Assembly (NCBI RefSeq): GCF_027409185.1
Contig: NC_084478.1
Location: forward strand, 79,591,624 to 79,655,623
Origin: Cynocephalus volans
Taxonomy: Eukaryota > Chordata > Mammalia > Dermoptera > Cynocephalidae
Reading direction: 5' to 3'
DNA: 64,000 bases
The position numbers and the translations under genes were made by a program. Of the stretch, positions 11,336 through 23,261 are shown one piece after another (positions within the stretch are counted from its first letter, which is position 1; each line of letters opens with the position of its first letter). The notes beneath the pieces were generated by a model. That model made no database searches. It was not told where the DNA came from and was given only the letters and a program-made list of their open reading frames with translations.

Positions 11336-11997
11336 CTGGAAAAGAGAATAGCAGGTAGATTTCTTGGGAGGAAAAGGAAATGTAGTTAAAGCTTCCCAGA
11401 CTCATGGTGATGGCATGAAAGTCTAACCTTTACCTTCTGAGATCTGAGTAGCCACTTTGGGGAGAGAATGCAATCCTCACTAGCTCTGTTTAATAGGGAC
11501 AAGCAGCTCTTATAAGGGAGAAGGTCCTTAAAACATAAAAGATCCTTTGCTCTTATTTGGTAACAAGGCTTTTCCCTACCAAACCTCTCCTGATTAGCTA
11601 ATGACCCAGAAGTCTGCAATTGAGAATTGTTCCTGGAGAAAACGCCTTTTTAAACAGTCATTTCTTTGAGCACAGACCAGTCCTGCCCCACGTACACTGG
11701 CATTGACAGTGATGCATCTTTCCAGAGCTCACTCTTGGCATTCCTCTTAATTAGACTGCATTTGCTCTCCCTGTGCTTCCCCCACTGTTCTCCATCCTTC
11801 CTGGTTTTCACTCTAAGAAACTACTGTTTAAGGTTCCCTAACTCTTGAAGTTCTATGGAACCAATGACAGGAACAATGATCGAGATCCTTTCCTAGACAA
11901 GAAAGGTAGGGTTGAGTCCAAGTCCTTATGAAGAGCCCAGCTATAACCTCTCTGCCCCTACATCATGCCATCCACCCCTAGCCCTCTCCCTCCTCAC
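11336..11997 (-). other. TEX11: TEX11 last intron
   Basis: A 662-bp intron with donor GTGAGG at the upstream exon and an ag acceptor at 11337-11336. No repeat or nested gene recognised inside. Confidence 0.75.
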
Positions 11998-12162
11998 CTG
12001 GATTTCATAGCTTCTCTTGAGGGAGCCAAGGTGGTCAAGGAAACACAATGCCAGGCCACACCATTTTTCAGCAGATACATACTTGCTCCTGTTATACATA
12101 AATATTCCAATATTCCAGGACTTGGTCATCAGCCAGAGAATCTCCATTTCTGGGTAGCCTTC
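11998..12162 (-). CDS. TEX11: TEX11 penultimate coding exon
   Basis: 165 nt, exactly 55 codons, phase 0 at both ends. The acceptor is ttttag before GAAGGCTAC and the donor is CAG|gtgagg. The peptide starts [17 protein letters not shown] and carries [16 protein letters not shown], strongly TEX11-like as I remember the human protein. It is amphipathic helical sequence of the C-terminal TPR-type solenoid. An in-frame Met (EMEILW) makes this look like a free-standing ORF, but the splice sites show it is an internal exon. It is separated by 11.5 kb of repeat-filled intron from the next exon upstream. Confidence 0.93.
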
Positions 12163-12383
12163 CTAAAATTCGAGAACAGCGGGTGTTTTACAGTTACTAC
12201 TGTCACAACTCACTGTAGCACTACCTATATCAGTGCTGCATCCCATCATTATCAAACAGTGGTGCTCTGCTAACATTAAGGAAGGCCCATGTTTCTCAAG
12301 AGTAGGAGAGTACCTTGAAGGTCTGTCAGCTGTAGAATGTTCCATAGCAAGATCTTATGAAGTACATATAAGCTGAAAAAGCA

Positions 12384-12494
12384 GGGGCCGGCCCGTGGCT
12401 CACTTGGGAGAGTGTGGTGCTGACAACACCAAGTGAAGGGTTAAGATCCCCTTATTGGTCATCTTTAAAAATAATAATAAACAAATAAATAAAT
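12384..12494 (+). mobile_element. tRNA-Ile-derived SINE, head/tail hybrid
   Basis: Begins 'ggggccggcccgtggctcac' (first-half head) but ends 'aagatccccttattggtcat' (second-half tail), so the dimer lost its middle. Flanked by 'tgaaaaagca' at 12374-12383 and 12495-12504. Confidence 0.9.
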
Positions 12495-13224
12495 TGAAAA
12501 AGCAATGAGGCCCTCTTCAACTGAAGGAAAGAATTAGACAGATTCCTGTTTTCCGTGAAGCAGGAGAAAAACCTGTATCCTGCTTGGGGCTTCCTCTGGT
12601 GCTGTCCTCAGTCAATTATCTCCCCAATACCTACCTCTACTTTTCAGAGAAGGTTGTCAAGAAGCAGTTTATTGAATCTCTTAATTTCCTAGACCAGAAT
12701 CAGTCCGTGTTTGGAATGAAATTATATTAATCTTTAGTGCTGACAATATCTACCTAGCTGTGAACAAATGGCACATTTTGAAGATGGTCCCTTAGCCTTA
12801 TCAGTGGTCTTTAACACGACTAATCATAAGATGATATTAATTTCTTCACAATACTTTGCAATAATGAAAAGGATTAGTCTAAGGAGTTACTTTCTTGGTT
12901 CTTGCATAGGAGATGGAGCACAAAGGGGGCATTCATGTTAAAGCCCTTTACCTACACAATAGATCTCAGGCTCTTGAAAAGGGAAATGTGATGGGAAACT
13001 TGAACAGCAGCTTCTTGAGTGTCAAGGATGTTGTTTCAGCTGTCATTTTTTCATTCATTTGGATCTATAAAAAATTACTACATATAAAACACTATGATAA
13101 TAAGGACTAAGATAAAGAAAGCTCTTATCCTAAAGGACACACAATGCTTTGAGAGAGACAAGACATCCACATGTAAAGATGACTTCACAAGGTATGTGAT
13201 TAAGGGCTAATCAGAATAATAGAC

Positions 13225-13365
13225 ATTAGATGCTCTAGTTCTGGAATTAGATTATGGTAATGGTTGCATAATTCTGTGACTATGCTAAAAACCACTGAAC
13301 ACTTTAAAATGGTGAGTTTTATGATATATGAATTAAATCTCAATAAAAAATAAAAATATAGAGAT
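13225..13365 (+). repeat. old L1 3' end fragment
   Basis: 'gtaatggttgcataattctg', 'aaaaccactgaacactttaa' and 'aattaaatctcaataaaa' form the classical old-L1 3' terminus with its poly(A) signal. Confidence 0.75.
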
Positions 13366-13769
13366 ATGGAGAAAGAGAAGGGCATTATGTATAGGCAGAA
13401 CAGAATAAACGGACTTGGATTGTGCTTGAGAGCAAGAGTGTCTGAGGGAGACTAAGAGATGTTTGGTCTAAATAGACGATCTATGTAGAGGAGTTAATGG
13501 AAAATAAGACTGGAAATGTAAGATGGGGCTTCCTAAGCATTTCCTAAATGCTCTTCCTCAGAACACTAGTGTCATGAGAAATGTTAACAGATGGTTTATG
13601 AAAATAGAGTTCTTTAGTCAAATACATTTTAGAAATGCTGCATTATATATATTACCCTCTTGGAGTATTATAATGCACATTAGTTCAGTGAAAGTTTAGG
13701 GAAGTTTTACAGTAAAGAAACCATATAACTGTTTAATCCAGGGTATCTGGAACGCTTACTAACATCTCG

Positions 13770-15130
13770 TGGGCTGGAGTGTAAAGGGTTTTTCATTACA
13801 GGCCGCAGATTTTGGAATTTATCCTGCTGGCAATAGGAAAGCACTGAAACTTCTTGAGAAGCAAAGTGATATGGTAAAAAACTGTAGTTTTAGTAAGATT
13901 GAAATGCCAGTGGTGTTTAGAACAGATCTGAGTGTAGGAAAATAGACAGGGAGACTTGTTTAAAGGGAGTTGTAAGAGTCTTAGGAATGAAGTGATAAGG
14001 GTTAGAACTAAAATAGTGACAATGAAAATGGAAAGATGTAAGAAACATTCTAAGGGGAGAATCAATAGAACTTAGAAACTTGATTTGGGGATTGAAAGAC
14101 AGGTCAGTTGAAAATGGCTCTAAAGTACATAGTTTGAATGGCTGAAAGAATGCTGGTATTATTGAAATTAAAAATTGGAAGGAAATGTTTCTGGGGATAA
14201 GGGATCAAGATAATAATAGGTTCTATTATAAACAGGTTGGATTTAAGGTAACTTTATTTTATTTATTTATGTTTTTTGTCTTTTTTCGTGACCGGTACTC
14301 AGTCAGTGAGTGCACCGGCCATTCCTATATATGGGATCCGAACCTGCGCCGGAAGCGTCGCTGCGCTCCCAGCGCCGCACTCTCCCGAGTGCGCCACAGG
14401 CTCGGCCCTTAAGGTAACTTTAGAGATATCATGTAGGCTGTTGCAGACATGGACTGGAACTCAAGTAATAGTCAAAGTATATCAATTCACTTAAAAGACA
14501 GTATAGAATACAGAGAAGAAAAGAATAGAGAATATTAGAAATGTTCATAGTTGGGTGGTAAGAGGGAAAGGACAACACAGAGGAGTGGTGAGAAAGTAAA
14601 GGACAAGGGAAAAGAGAATTTTGACAAGGAGACAGTGGTCAATAATGAAGGCCAGGGTAAAGAGGCCATCACATATGTCTAGGAGGTGGTAATTAGTGGC
14701 ATTGTAAAGTGTGGCTAACTACAAGGAGTGAGGGAAAGAGTGGCTCAAGATGAGGAGAGACAGGTTAGCAGGGATTTGTAGGCCACATTCAAAATTTTTG
14801 TCTTTATTTTAAAAGCAATGGGAAACTACTGAAGAGGATTAAGCAAGGTCACGCATACTAGAAAACGTGAATCAATCTGGTTGCTGGGTGGAGAAAGGTA
14901 TAGAAGGAAGCAATAGTAGATGCAAGGAGATCAGTTAAGAGGTTCCTGTGGTAGATGAGATAAAAGATAATAACTTGAACTAGGTTGTCAATGATGGAAA
15001 ATTGGAAGAAGTAGATGAGTTTAAGAGATATTTAGGAGGTAGAATTGATAGGACTTGGTGACAGAATAGAAATGGGAGTGTTGAGGATGACTCCTAGATG
15101 TCTAGCCTGATCAACTGGAGGAATGATGGT
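13770..15130 (-). repeat. ancient interspersed repeat copies, family not assigned
   Basis: Matches the repeat type at 57640-58325 ('aagatgaggagagacaggtt', 'catactagaaaacgtgaatc', 'tctggttgctgggtggaga'). At least two overlapping or tandem copies appear, interrupted by the SINE at 14257-14408. Orientation is uncertain. Confidence 0.45.
14257..14408 (-). mobile_element. GC-rich dimeric SINE
   Basis: The minus-strand copy reads from 'gggccgagcctgtggcgcac' to 'ggtcacgaaaaaagac' and poly(A). The duplication 'ttaaggtaacttta' (14243-14256 and 14409-14422) is perfect, indicating a recent insertion. Confidence 0.93.
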
Positions 15131-15479
15131 GCCATTCAAAGGGTTAGGAAACACTGGAATTTTATTTTAATATACATTAACTGCCCTCATGCCCAACATT
15201 GCTCAGGAGAATCATTAATCCTCAATAAAGAAATACATCCATGCAGCTACTCATCCCAAAGCAACATAGACTTGCCTATGTGAAATGCAAATCAAGGCCA
15301 ACAAATTGAGGTGTTTGCTCTGATGGCTTTTGGAGGCTCGTATTTGAGACCAGTTTTCTCTGTCCTCAACATCTTAGTACACATGGCAGTCAAGCATATC
15401 TCTAACTGAATTGTAGGTGTCCTGGAGCACAAATGCCTGTCCTTTTAGGTTCTCTTTAGATTCCCCAAGTGAATATCAT

Positions 15480-16100
15480 GTACATAAGTACATACAGTTT
15501 ACCATACAGTTTACCATACAGTTTACCTATTTAAAGTGTAAATTCAGTGGTTTTTAGTATATTCACAGAGTTCTTACACCCACCATCACCACTATCAATT
15601 TTATAATATTTTCATCCCTCCAAAAGGAAACCCAGTGTACCCATTAGCTGCTCATTTCCCCCCAATATCCCCCTCATTTCCTCCCAATATCCCCTCCCAC
15701 ACAACCACTAATCTCTTTTTTTTTTTTTCTGTTTTATTTATATTTATTTTTGTGGGGTACAGTGTGTTGTTTCAATACATGCATATACTGTATAATGATT
15801 CACTTAAGGTAGATAGCATAGTTTTGCACCTGTTAGTCCACCCCTTCTCCTCCCCACTAATCTAATTTCTGTCTCTTATAGATAGCCTACTCTGTACATT
15901 TAAGATAAATGGAGTCAGACAGTATTGGTCCTTTGTGACTGGCATCTTTCATTTAGCATAATGTTTTCAAGGTTCATCCATGTTACAGCATATGTCACTA
16001 CTTCATTCCTTTTTATGACCAAATAATATTCCATTGCATGAAATTACCACATTTTGTTTATACATTCATCCAGTTCTAAATTGTATCAGTCATTGAATGG
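15480..16100 (-). repeat. old L1 3' region, antisense, interrupted
   Basis: Antisense old-L1 sequence: 'aggttcatccatgttacagc', 'aataatattccattgcatg', 'ccacattttgtttatac'. A younger L1 tail (15715-15853) is inserted in it. Confidence 0.75.
15715..15853 (-). mobile_element. severely 5'-truncated L1 insertion
   Basis: A T-run (poly(A) on the minus strand) followed by about 120 bp of L1 3' end ('gtggggtacagtgtgttgtt', 'caatacatgcatatactgta'). The target duplication 'ccactaatct' is present at 15705-15714 and 15854-15863, so this is a complete, very short insertion. Confidence 0.85.
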
Positions 16101-16225
16101 AGCTTTACCTTATATTTCCTTTAGATCCCAATTGTCTTGTTTATGAGTTAATGTAAGACTGGCAGAAGAGGAATTGAGATGAAATTGAAGTAATAGAAAA
16201 CCAAACAAGAGAAGAAAGATGGTAT

Positions 16226-16400
16226 TGATAAATGAGCTTCTCAAACTTTAATGTGCATACAAATTACTTGGGAATATTATTAAAATGCAGATTCTGATTC
16301 AGTAGGTCTGGGTTGAGGTCTGAGATTCTATACTCCTAACAAGCATCCAGGGGTTGCTGGTGCTACTGGTCCATGGGTCATGCTTTAAGGAACAAACTCT
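16226..16400 (+). mobile_element. MER5-type hAT/Charlie MITE
   Basis: 'cttctcaaactttaatgtgc', 'gattctgattcagtaggtct' and 'aacaagcatccaggggttgc' in order match the MER5A/B group of non-autonomous hAT elements. No coding capacity. Confidence 0.8.
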
Positions 16401-16488
16401 TAGAGACTGTACCTCAGTAGTTTGAATCACTTTAGCTTCCTTTGTAAAAGAAAAGAGTCTGCTTTTTTCTGGGCTTCTTCTTGGTTAC

Positions 16489-16919
16489 TGTATTAGTCCA
16501 TTTTCTCTTGCTTATAACAGAATACCTGAAACTGGGTAATTTATAAATAAATAAAATTTATTTCTTACAGTTTTGGAGCCTGGGAAGTCTAAGGTCTAGG
16601 GACTACATCTGGTGAGGGCCTTCTTTTTGGTGGGGACTCTAGAGAGTGCCATGGCAATGCAAGCAATCACATGGCGAGGAGGGCTAGATGAAAACACTTA
16701 TTAGTGTGCTCATTTGCTGTCCATATAAAGCCACCAGTCCACACCTATGATAACCCATTAAACCATTAACCTATTATTCCATGAATGGGTTAATCCACTC
16801 ATGAGGGCATAGCCCTTACAATCCAATCACTTCTTGAAGGCCCCACCTTTCAACACTGCCACATTGTGAATCAAACTCCCACATGAACTTCAGAGGGAAC
16901 AAACATTCAACCCATATCA
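16489..16919 (-). mobile_element. MaLR solo LTR
   Basis: Runs from 'tgtattagtccattttctct' to 'caacccatatca', i.e. TG..CA, antisense. The 5-bp duplication 'gttac' (16484-16488 and 16920-16924) is perfect, fixing the ends of a solo LTR. Confidence 0.9.
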
Positions 16920-17639
16920 GTTACACAACAGGCCTTTGTGACTCTGATGTCAGCTGTGAGGATTAGACTCATCCCTTCTCTTTAAGTGTAGACTTTTCCC
17001 CACCATTATCTATGTTTCTGTATAGTCTTAAAAATGAACCAGGGAACTTCCACTTCCATGAGATGGAATAGATGTACTTATCCCTATTCTTCCTGTTAAT
17101 TACAACTAAAATCCTGGATATTATACATAAAAACAAACATAAGAAGACTCTGAAAGGTGGAAAGAAGAAGGAAGACTGGCTAGGGATCTTGGGGCCAAGG
17201 ATTGGCACAGTGGTGCATTCCCCGTGTTTTCTTTTTGCTTAACATATCCCAGACTTGGTGCTAGAGATGCCAACATGCACAGACCAAGAAAAGCCTGAAG
17301 AGAAGTCTGTTCTCTCTAGCCAAGGGACCAGTAGTAACAAGGATTCCTCCACCTCAATTATCAATGGAGGCCAAGTGGGAAATCTGGGCTTCTACCTCTA
17401 CCTGGAAGTAACAAGGCTGTATCCCCTCCCCTGCCAGAGCGATGTCAGAGAAAGCCAGCTAAAAACAGAAGGTCTGAATGAGCTCTAGAGTCTCATAAAA
17501 TAATATGAAATGTCCAGGTTTCAATACAAAATTACTATTATACCAAGAATCGGGAAGATCTCAAATTGAAGGAAAAAAGATAATCTTAATTGATGTCAAC
17601 ATTGAGATGACAGAAATGTTGCAATATCTGACAAAGATT

Positions 17640-17905
17640 TTTTTCTATGACTTTAAAAATTTGTGGCAAAGTACACATAAGACAAAATTTACCATCTTAA
17701 CCATTTCTAAGTGTACAGTGCAGTGGTATTAAGCACATTCACCTTGTAGTGTATCATCACCACCATCCATCCATAGAACTGGTTTCATCTTGCATCTACT
17801 ATGCAATAACCCCCTAGTCCCTGGCAACCACCACTCTATTTTCCGTATCTATGAATTTGACCATTTTAGGTACTTCACATAAGTGGAATCATATAATATT
17901 TGTCC
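17640..17905 (-). repeat. old L1 3' UTR, antisense
   Basis: 'aaaatttaccatcttaacca', 'gtacagtgcagtggtattaa' and 'tccctggcaaccaccactct' are typical antisense old-L1 3' sequence. It abuts a plus-strand L1 tail, suggesting an inversion or two neighbouring insertions. Confidence 0.7.
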
Positions 17906-18350
17906 ATTCGTGACACACAACAACTTGATGAATCTTCAGAGAATTATGCTGAGTAAAAAAGCCAATCTCAAAAGATTATGTACTTACTGTATGATTCCAA
18001 ATCTTAAAAGCTATATACTGTATGATTCTATTTATATAACATTCTTGAAATGACAAAATTATAGAAGTTGATAATAGATTAGTGGTTGCCAGGGCTTAAG
18101 GAGTGGCTGGGAGTGAGAGAGAAGTGTGTGGGGGCTATAGAAGTGCAACATGAGGGATCCTTGTGGTGATGGAAATGTTCTGTATCTTGACTGTAATAAT
18201 GCCAGCATCCTGGTTGTGATATTGTACTATAGTTTTACAAGATGTTATCATTGGGAGAAACTGGGTAAAGGGTACACAGGATTTCTCTGTATTATTTCTT
18301 ACAACTGCATGTGAACGTACAATTATTTCAAAATAAAATTTTAATTAAAA
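17906..18350 (+). repeat. old L1 3' UTR, sense
   Basis: 'tagattagtggttgccaggg', 'gatggaaatgttctgtatct' and 'gtacaattatttcaaaata' lead to an A-rich end. Sense-orientation L1 3' terminus. Confidence 0.75.
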
Positions 18351-18351
18351 A

Positions 18352-18644
18352 GAAAATCACCACTGCCGCCAGCCCACACCCAAGCCCCAAACAGGCCCAC
18401 CCACTGCCCGACCAGGAGCCAAGGCAGCCCACCATGCACTCAACTGCACTGATACAAGAAGAGTCACCAGCAGAGCCCACAAGTAGAGAAGGAAGTCTTT
18501 CCTTAAATTTAGGTCTTTGATCTTTTTTTTTAGCCCTCTCCAGAGTAATAGAAGAAACAAGTGTCCTACCAGATGACCAAACATCAATGAAAAAATACTA
18601 AAACTACAAATAAACAAGAAGATATGACACCAATGAAGGAATAT
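18352..18644 (+). mobile_element. L1 5' leader to ORF1 fragment
   Basis: Contains 'agagtcaccagcagagccca' and 'ctccagagtaatagaagaa', which are also in the composite elements at about 42310-42385 and 53790-53860, and then continues into 'aaataaacaagaagatatga', the L1 ORF1-region sequence those composites lack. It therefore shows what normally follows the leader and helps place the composites' deletion breakpoint. A SINE follows at 18645. Confidence 0.65.
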
Positions 18645-18718
18645 GTACAGGGATTGAACTCTGGACCTTGGTGTTATCAGTACCACACTCTAACCAACTG
18701 AGCTAACTGACCAGCCCT
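18645..18718 (-). mobile_element. tRNA-Ile-derived SINE, monomer
   Basis: Antisense monomer: 'ggtgttatcagtaccacact', 'ctaaccaactgagctaactg', 'accagccct'. The tail side is truncated or decayed, with no clear poly(T). Confidence 0.75.
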
Positions 18719-19125
18719 CTATTTCCCTATGAAATTTTTAAAGTGCCCTTGTATGTTAAGTTAAAAAAAAAAGAAAAAGAAAAACAAAACCATGGAGCCA
18801 GGCTAGATACCATATTTGACACTTTCATTTGTTTAGATTTCAGAGAATTAGAAGAAACCTACCACAGACCTGGCTTTAATAGTACCCTTTAAGCAGATAC
18901 CCTTTCTCATCATAAGGAACCAGAGTTCTTAAAGAAATGGCTAATTCCAGCTCCAGAGCACGAAATGTCAAGACATGCTTGAAACATCTTGTTACACCAG
19001 AAAGCAGGGAAGCTACTGAAAACTCTAGTAGTACTAAGACACCAACCTGAACAGGCTCCCAGTGGCCAAAGGTGGGACAATTTGAGCATCAATGAGAATA
19101 ATAACTGCAACAAACTGAAACATAC

Positions 19126-19470
19126 TGATATGGATTGTGTTCCCCAAGGTTTATGTATTATGATCCCCAGTGTGACTTTTAAGAGGGTGGGAAGTCTCTA
19201 TTACGGTAATCTAAAGGTGGGGCCTTGAAGAGGTGATTGGATTGTAGGACCATGCCGTAGTGAATGGACTAAAAATGGTGGCCAGGAGTGTGGTTCTGAG
19301 GGCTTTAAAAGAAGAGTGCATGAGAGGTTAGTTTCTCTCTGCTCTGCCATTTTCTGCCATGTGAGACCCCTGGGTCACTGTTGCCACCACCAGAGCCTTC
19401 ACCAGCTGTGTTTCCTGGACTTTGGACTTCCCAGACTCAAAACTATAAGCAATAAATTTTGTTTTCTTAA
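19126..19470 (+). mobile_element. MaLR LTR ending at its poly(A) site
   Basis: Starts 'tgatatggattgtgttcccc' (LTR 5' end) and stops just after 'agcaataaattttgttttct' with an A-run, lacking the usual '..gactaatac' end. It thus contains U3-R and poly(A) but no U5. Confidence 0.75.
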
Positions 19471-19700
19471 AAAAAAAACAAAAAACTGAACAATCTACTT
19501 CCTCCTAGAAATACTCTAGATTATGAACCTACTGTAGAGTACATGGGCTTGCCCGCTTAAGCATGTGAGTCATCCCCCCTGCTTTTTCATTGTCACTAGC
19601 TTTTGAATACCAACTTGGGCCTCTCCTTTGAACTGAAATTTCCTAGCAAGAACTGGTAAAGAAGATGTGTGTTCTAGCAGAAAGAGCCCTGTAGTTGAGG

Positions 19701-19985
19701 TGCAATGGACTGAATGTTTATGTCCCTCCAAAATTCTAGTTGAAATCCTAACTCCCAAGGTGATGGTATTTGGAGGTGGGGCCATTGGGAGGTGATTAGG
19801 TCACGAGGGCAGAGCCCTCATGAACAGGATTAGTGACCTTATAAAAAAGAGACCCCAGAGAGATCCATTACCCCTTCTGACATGTGAGGTTACAGTGAGA
19901 AGATGGCCATCTATGAGGAATCGTACTCTCACTAGACACTGAATCTGCTAGCGCCTTGCTCTTGGACTTCCCATTCATTAGCCAT
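19701..19985 (+). mobile_element. MLT1-type MaLR LTR, 3' truncated
   Basis: 'tggactgaatgtttatgtcc', 'ggaggtggggccattgggag', 'cttataaaaaagagacccca' and 'ctcttggacttccca' follow the MLT1A pattern. The 3' part is missing. Confidence 0.75.
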
Positions 19986-20318
19986 GAACGACTTCAGGCA
20001 AACTGATAATTTGACTTACTTGAATCTTAAAAATTTCCTCATTTATAAATCAAGGATAATAACAGCAGCATTGTCTACTTCATAGGATTGCTGGGGGCGG
20101 GGGGGTCGTATGAAATAATGAATGTAAGAGTGCTTTGTAAACTGTAAAGCATGATACTGTGAGGTATGAGACTTTATATTTGTGTAATAGACATTTTGCT
20201 AGTGTATAGAGGCACTTAATAAAGGTTATCTGCTCAATAAATAATGAATGAGTGACCAGTCATTAAAAAAGTCAATCAAACAGGCAGAATTTTCTCCCAA
20301 GCATTTAAAACAAAGATG

Positions 20319-20466
20319 GGTTGGCCAGTTAGCTCACTTGGGAGAGCACGTTGCTAATAACACCAAGGTCAAGGGTTTAGATCCCAGAACCAGCCAGCCA
20401 CCAAAATAAATTTAAAAAATAAATAAATAAATAAATAAATAAACAAACAAACAAAACAAAACAAAA
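20319..20466 (+). mobile_element. tRNA-Ile-derived SINE with long simple tail
   Basis: 'ggttggccagttagctcact', 'aacaccaaggtcaagggttt' and 'ccagccagccacc', then a tail expanded into (AAAT)n and (AAAC)n. Confidence 0.88.
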
Positions 20467-20786
20467 CAAAGGAGATGCATAGCCCATTCAAACAGGAAAA
20501 AGCAACATAAACAGTATAAACAGCTGAGATGGTTATTAAAGTAATCTCTACATAAAAAAGCTAACTATCCAGTCATGTTTCAGGGGATGAGCAATAACGG
20601 TTAAGAAACTCATCAGAAAAGTAGAAAAACATTAAGCTCTCCAACAGGCAACTCAAGAGTCAGAGAATTGGAACTGTATTAGATAGAATAAAAGTGGCAA
20701 AACCAAATGCTCAGAGAAGTTTTGGCCTTATATAGAGACTATGGAAATCAATCAATTTAGAGTTACGTAATTCAATTTTAGTTTGT

Positions 20787-20962
20787 TTTTTTTTTTTTTT
20801 TTTTTTAAAAGATGACCGGTAAGGGGATCTTAACCCTTGACTTGGTGTTGTGAGCACCACGCTCAGCCAGTGAGCGAACCGGCCATCCGTATATGGGATC
20901 CGAACCCGGGGCCTTGGTGTTCTCAGCACCACACTCTCCCGAGTGAGCCACGGGCCGGCCCC
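20787..20962 (-). mobile_element. dimeric tRNA-Ile-derived SINE
   Basis: Full dimer, antisense, with a long poly(T). The perfect duplication 'caattttagtttgt' (20773-20786 and 20963-20976) marks both ends. Closely similar to the dimer at 5076-5250. Confidence 0.94.
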
Positions 20963-21394
20963 CAATTTTAGTTTGTATTAGTTACTATGGCAAACACAAC
21001 TTACGGTCCAGATGAGGCTCATGGCTTAGAAATGGAATTTTCTCTTCTTCCCAAAAGACAGTAAAAGAAAAAACCCAAAACGTTCAAGTTTTTCTTAACT
21101 TGAATTCACATGGGCCATAATTACACAGCTCCAGGAGAATTCTGGGCTTATGTAAGTCAATGCTACTTTGTACCAGGTTGTCACTCTCTGTATTGTTCTA
21201 CCATCTGTTGTGGTTTGCAGATATTTGTATATGAAGAAGCAGTTGAGCCCAGAGCAGTTGGGATCCTTACATATTAATATGGACTCAATGACTTTCTGTG
21301 TGACTCTATGTAAGCCATCTAACCTCCTTAATGTTTTATGACTCCCTTATAATAACAACACTACCTTATGTGTGTATGAGCCGTTAAAGTCCAC

Positions 21395-21500
21395 AACACA
21401 TATATTATTTTCCATTGTTCCTTACAACCCCAGTGTGGGAGAGTCAGAGCAGGTATTATTCTCCTTTTACAAATGAGAAGACTGAAGTCAAACAGCAGAG
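21395..21500 (+). repeat. MIR fragment
   Basis: 'tattattctccttttacaaa' followed by 'tgagaagactgaagtcaaac' is the MIR core region. Short and decayed. Confidence 0.5.
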
Positions 21501-21535
21501 GAGAGATATCCATATGCAAAACAAACAAACAAAAA

Positions 21536-22745
21536 GCCATTTAGAACCTCACCTCACACCATACATGAAAATTAAAATGGATCATAAACCTATATGTAAG
21601 AAATAAAAGTATAAAACTTCTATAAGAACACATAGGAGAAAATCTTCATAAACCTGGGTCAGGCAAAGATTTCTTAGCATGACCAAAAACACTACTCAAA
21701 AAAGAAAAAAATGGGTAAACTGGACTTCATGAAAATTCAAAACTTTTGCTTTCCAAATGATGCCACTAAGAACATGAAAAGATAAGCCAGAGACTGGGAG
21801 ATAATATTTACAAATCATATATCTGATAAAGGACTTGTATCCTGAATATGTAAAGAACTTTTACAACTCAATAAAAAGACAACCCAATTTTTAAAATGGG
21901 AAAATAACTGAATAGGCATTTATCCAAAGAAGATATACAAATGGTCACTATGTACATGAAAAAATGATCAACCCCACTAGCCATCAAGGCAATACAAACC
22001 ACAACCACAGTGAGTTACCATTCTACACCTGCTAGGATGGCTATAATGAAAAAGATGGACAATAACAAGTTCTAGTCAGGATTTGGAAAATCTGTAACCC
22101 TCATACACTGCTAGTGGGAAGGTAAAATGGTGCAGCTACTTTGGAAAATAGAATGCAGCTCCTCAAAAAGTTAAACATAGAGTTACCACATGACCCAGCA
22201 ATCCCACTCCTAGGTAAATATTCGGGAGAACTGAAAGCTTAGGTCCACACAAAGACCTACCTGTACATGAAAAATGAACATTCATAGCAGCATTATTCAT
22301 AATAGCCAAAAAGTGGAAACAACTCAAATGTCTATCAACTAAAGAATGGATAAAGAAAATGTGGTATATCCATTCAATAGAATATTATTGAGCAAAAACG
22401 GGAATGAAATACTAACAATATCACAACATGGATGAACCTCAAAAACATGATACTAAGCAAAAGAAGCCAGACACAAGAGGCCACATAGGGTATAATTTCA
22501 TTTATATGAAGTGTCCATCCAGAAAGAGAAAATCTAGAGATAGAAAACAGATCTGTGGTTGCCTGGGACTGGTGGGAGCAGGGATTGACTGCAAACAAGC
22601 AAGAGGAAACTTTTTGGGATAACAGAAATGTTCTAAAACTGGACTGTGGTGATAGTTGCACAATTGTATAAATTCATTGAATTGTGCACATATAATCGGT
22701 GAATTTTATGATGTGTAAATTATACTTCAATAAAGCTGATTTAAA
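21536..22745 (+). mobile_element. 5'-truncated L1, ORF2 C-terminus plus 3' UTR
   Basis: Sense old L1: 'atggatcataaacctatatg', 'ggacttgtatcctgaatatg', 'gagttaccacatgacccagc', 'gtggtatatccattcaatag', ending '..caataaagctgatttaaaa'. Frames are broken throughout, so it is a dead copy in a TEX11 intron. Confidence 0.85.
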
Positions 22746-22980
22746 AATCACTTAATAAACCTACATTGAAAAGAAAAAGAAATCATTGGAAGAGGGTCTA
22801 AAATATAGGTCTTCAATGTTCCTTCTAAATAACAATAAGACTTTTTAACAGGTTAATATCATCACAGGGGAAGTAACAATTCCACCAGGCTTTAAAAATA
22901 CAAAATAATTCAAAATGTCCAGTGATACTGTTATTTTGACCTACTCTATAGTACACTTATGTTAGAAAATTTCTACTTTT

Positions 22981-23115
22981 TTTTTTTTGTCCTTCTCGTG
23001 ACCGGCACTCAGCCAGTGAGTGCGCTGGCCATTCCTATATAGGATCCAAACCCGCGGAGGAAGCGGCACCGCGCTCCCAGCACTGCACTCTCCCGAGTGT
23101 GCCACGGCTGGGCCC
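22981..23115 (-). mobile_element. GC-rich dimeric SINE
   Basis: Antisense, with the signature 'cgtgaccggcactcagccag'. The perfect 17-bp duplication 'agaaaatttctactttt' is at 22964-22980 and 23116-23132. Confidence 0.94.
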
Positions 23116-23261
23116 AGAAAATTTCTACTTTTAACTATATTTCATAAACCCAGGAAAATTTTGTAGTGTGTAACTACATTGTAATACGAATTCACCCTAA
23201 AACTCACATTAGAAAGCATTATTTTATGTAATTTCTAATACACAAGACAGTTCCATTAGCA

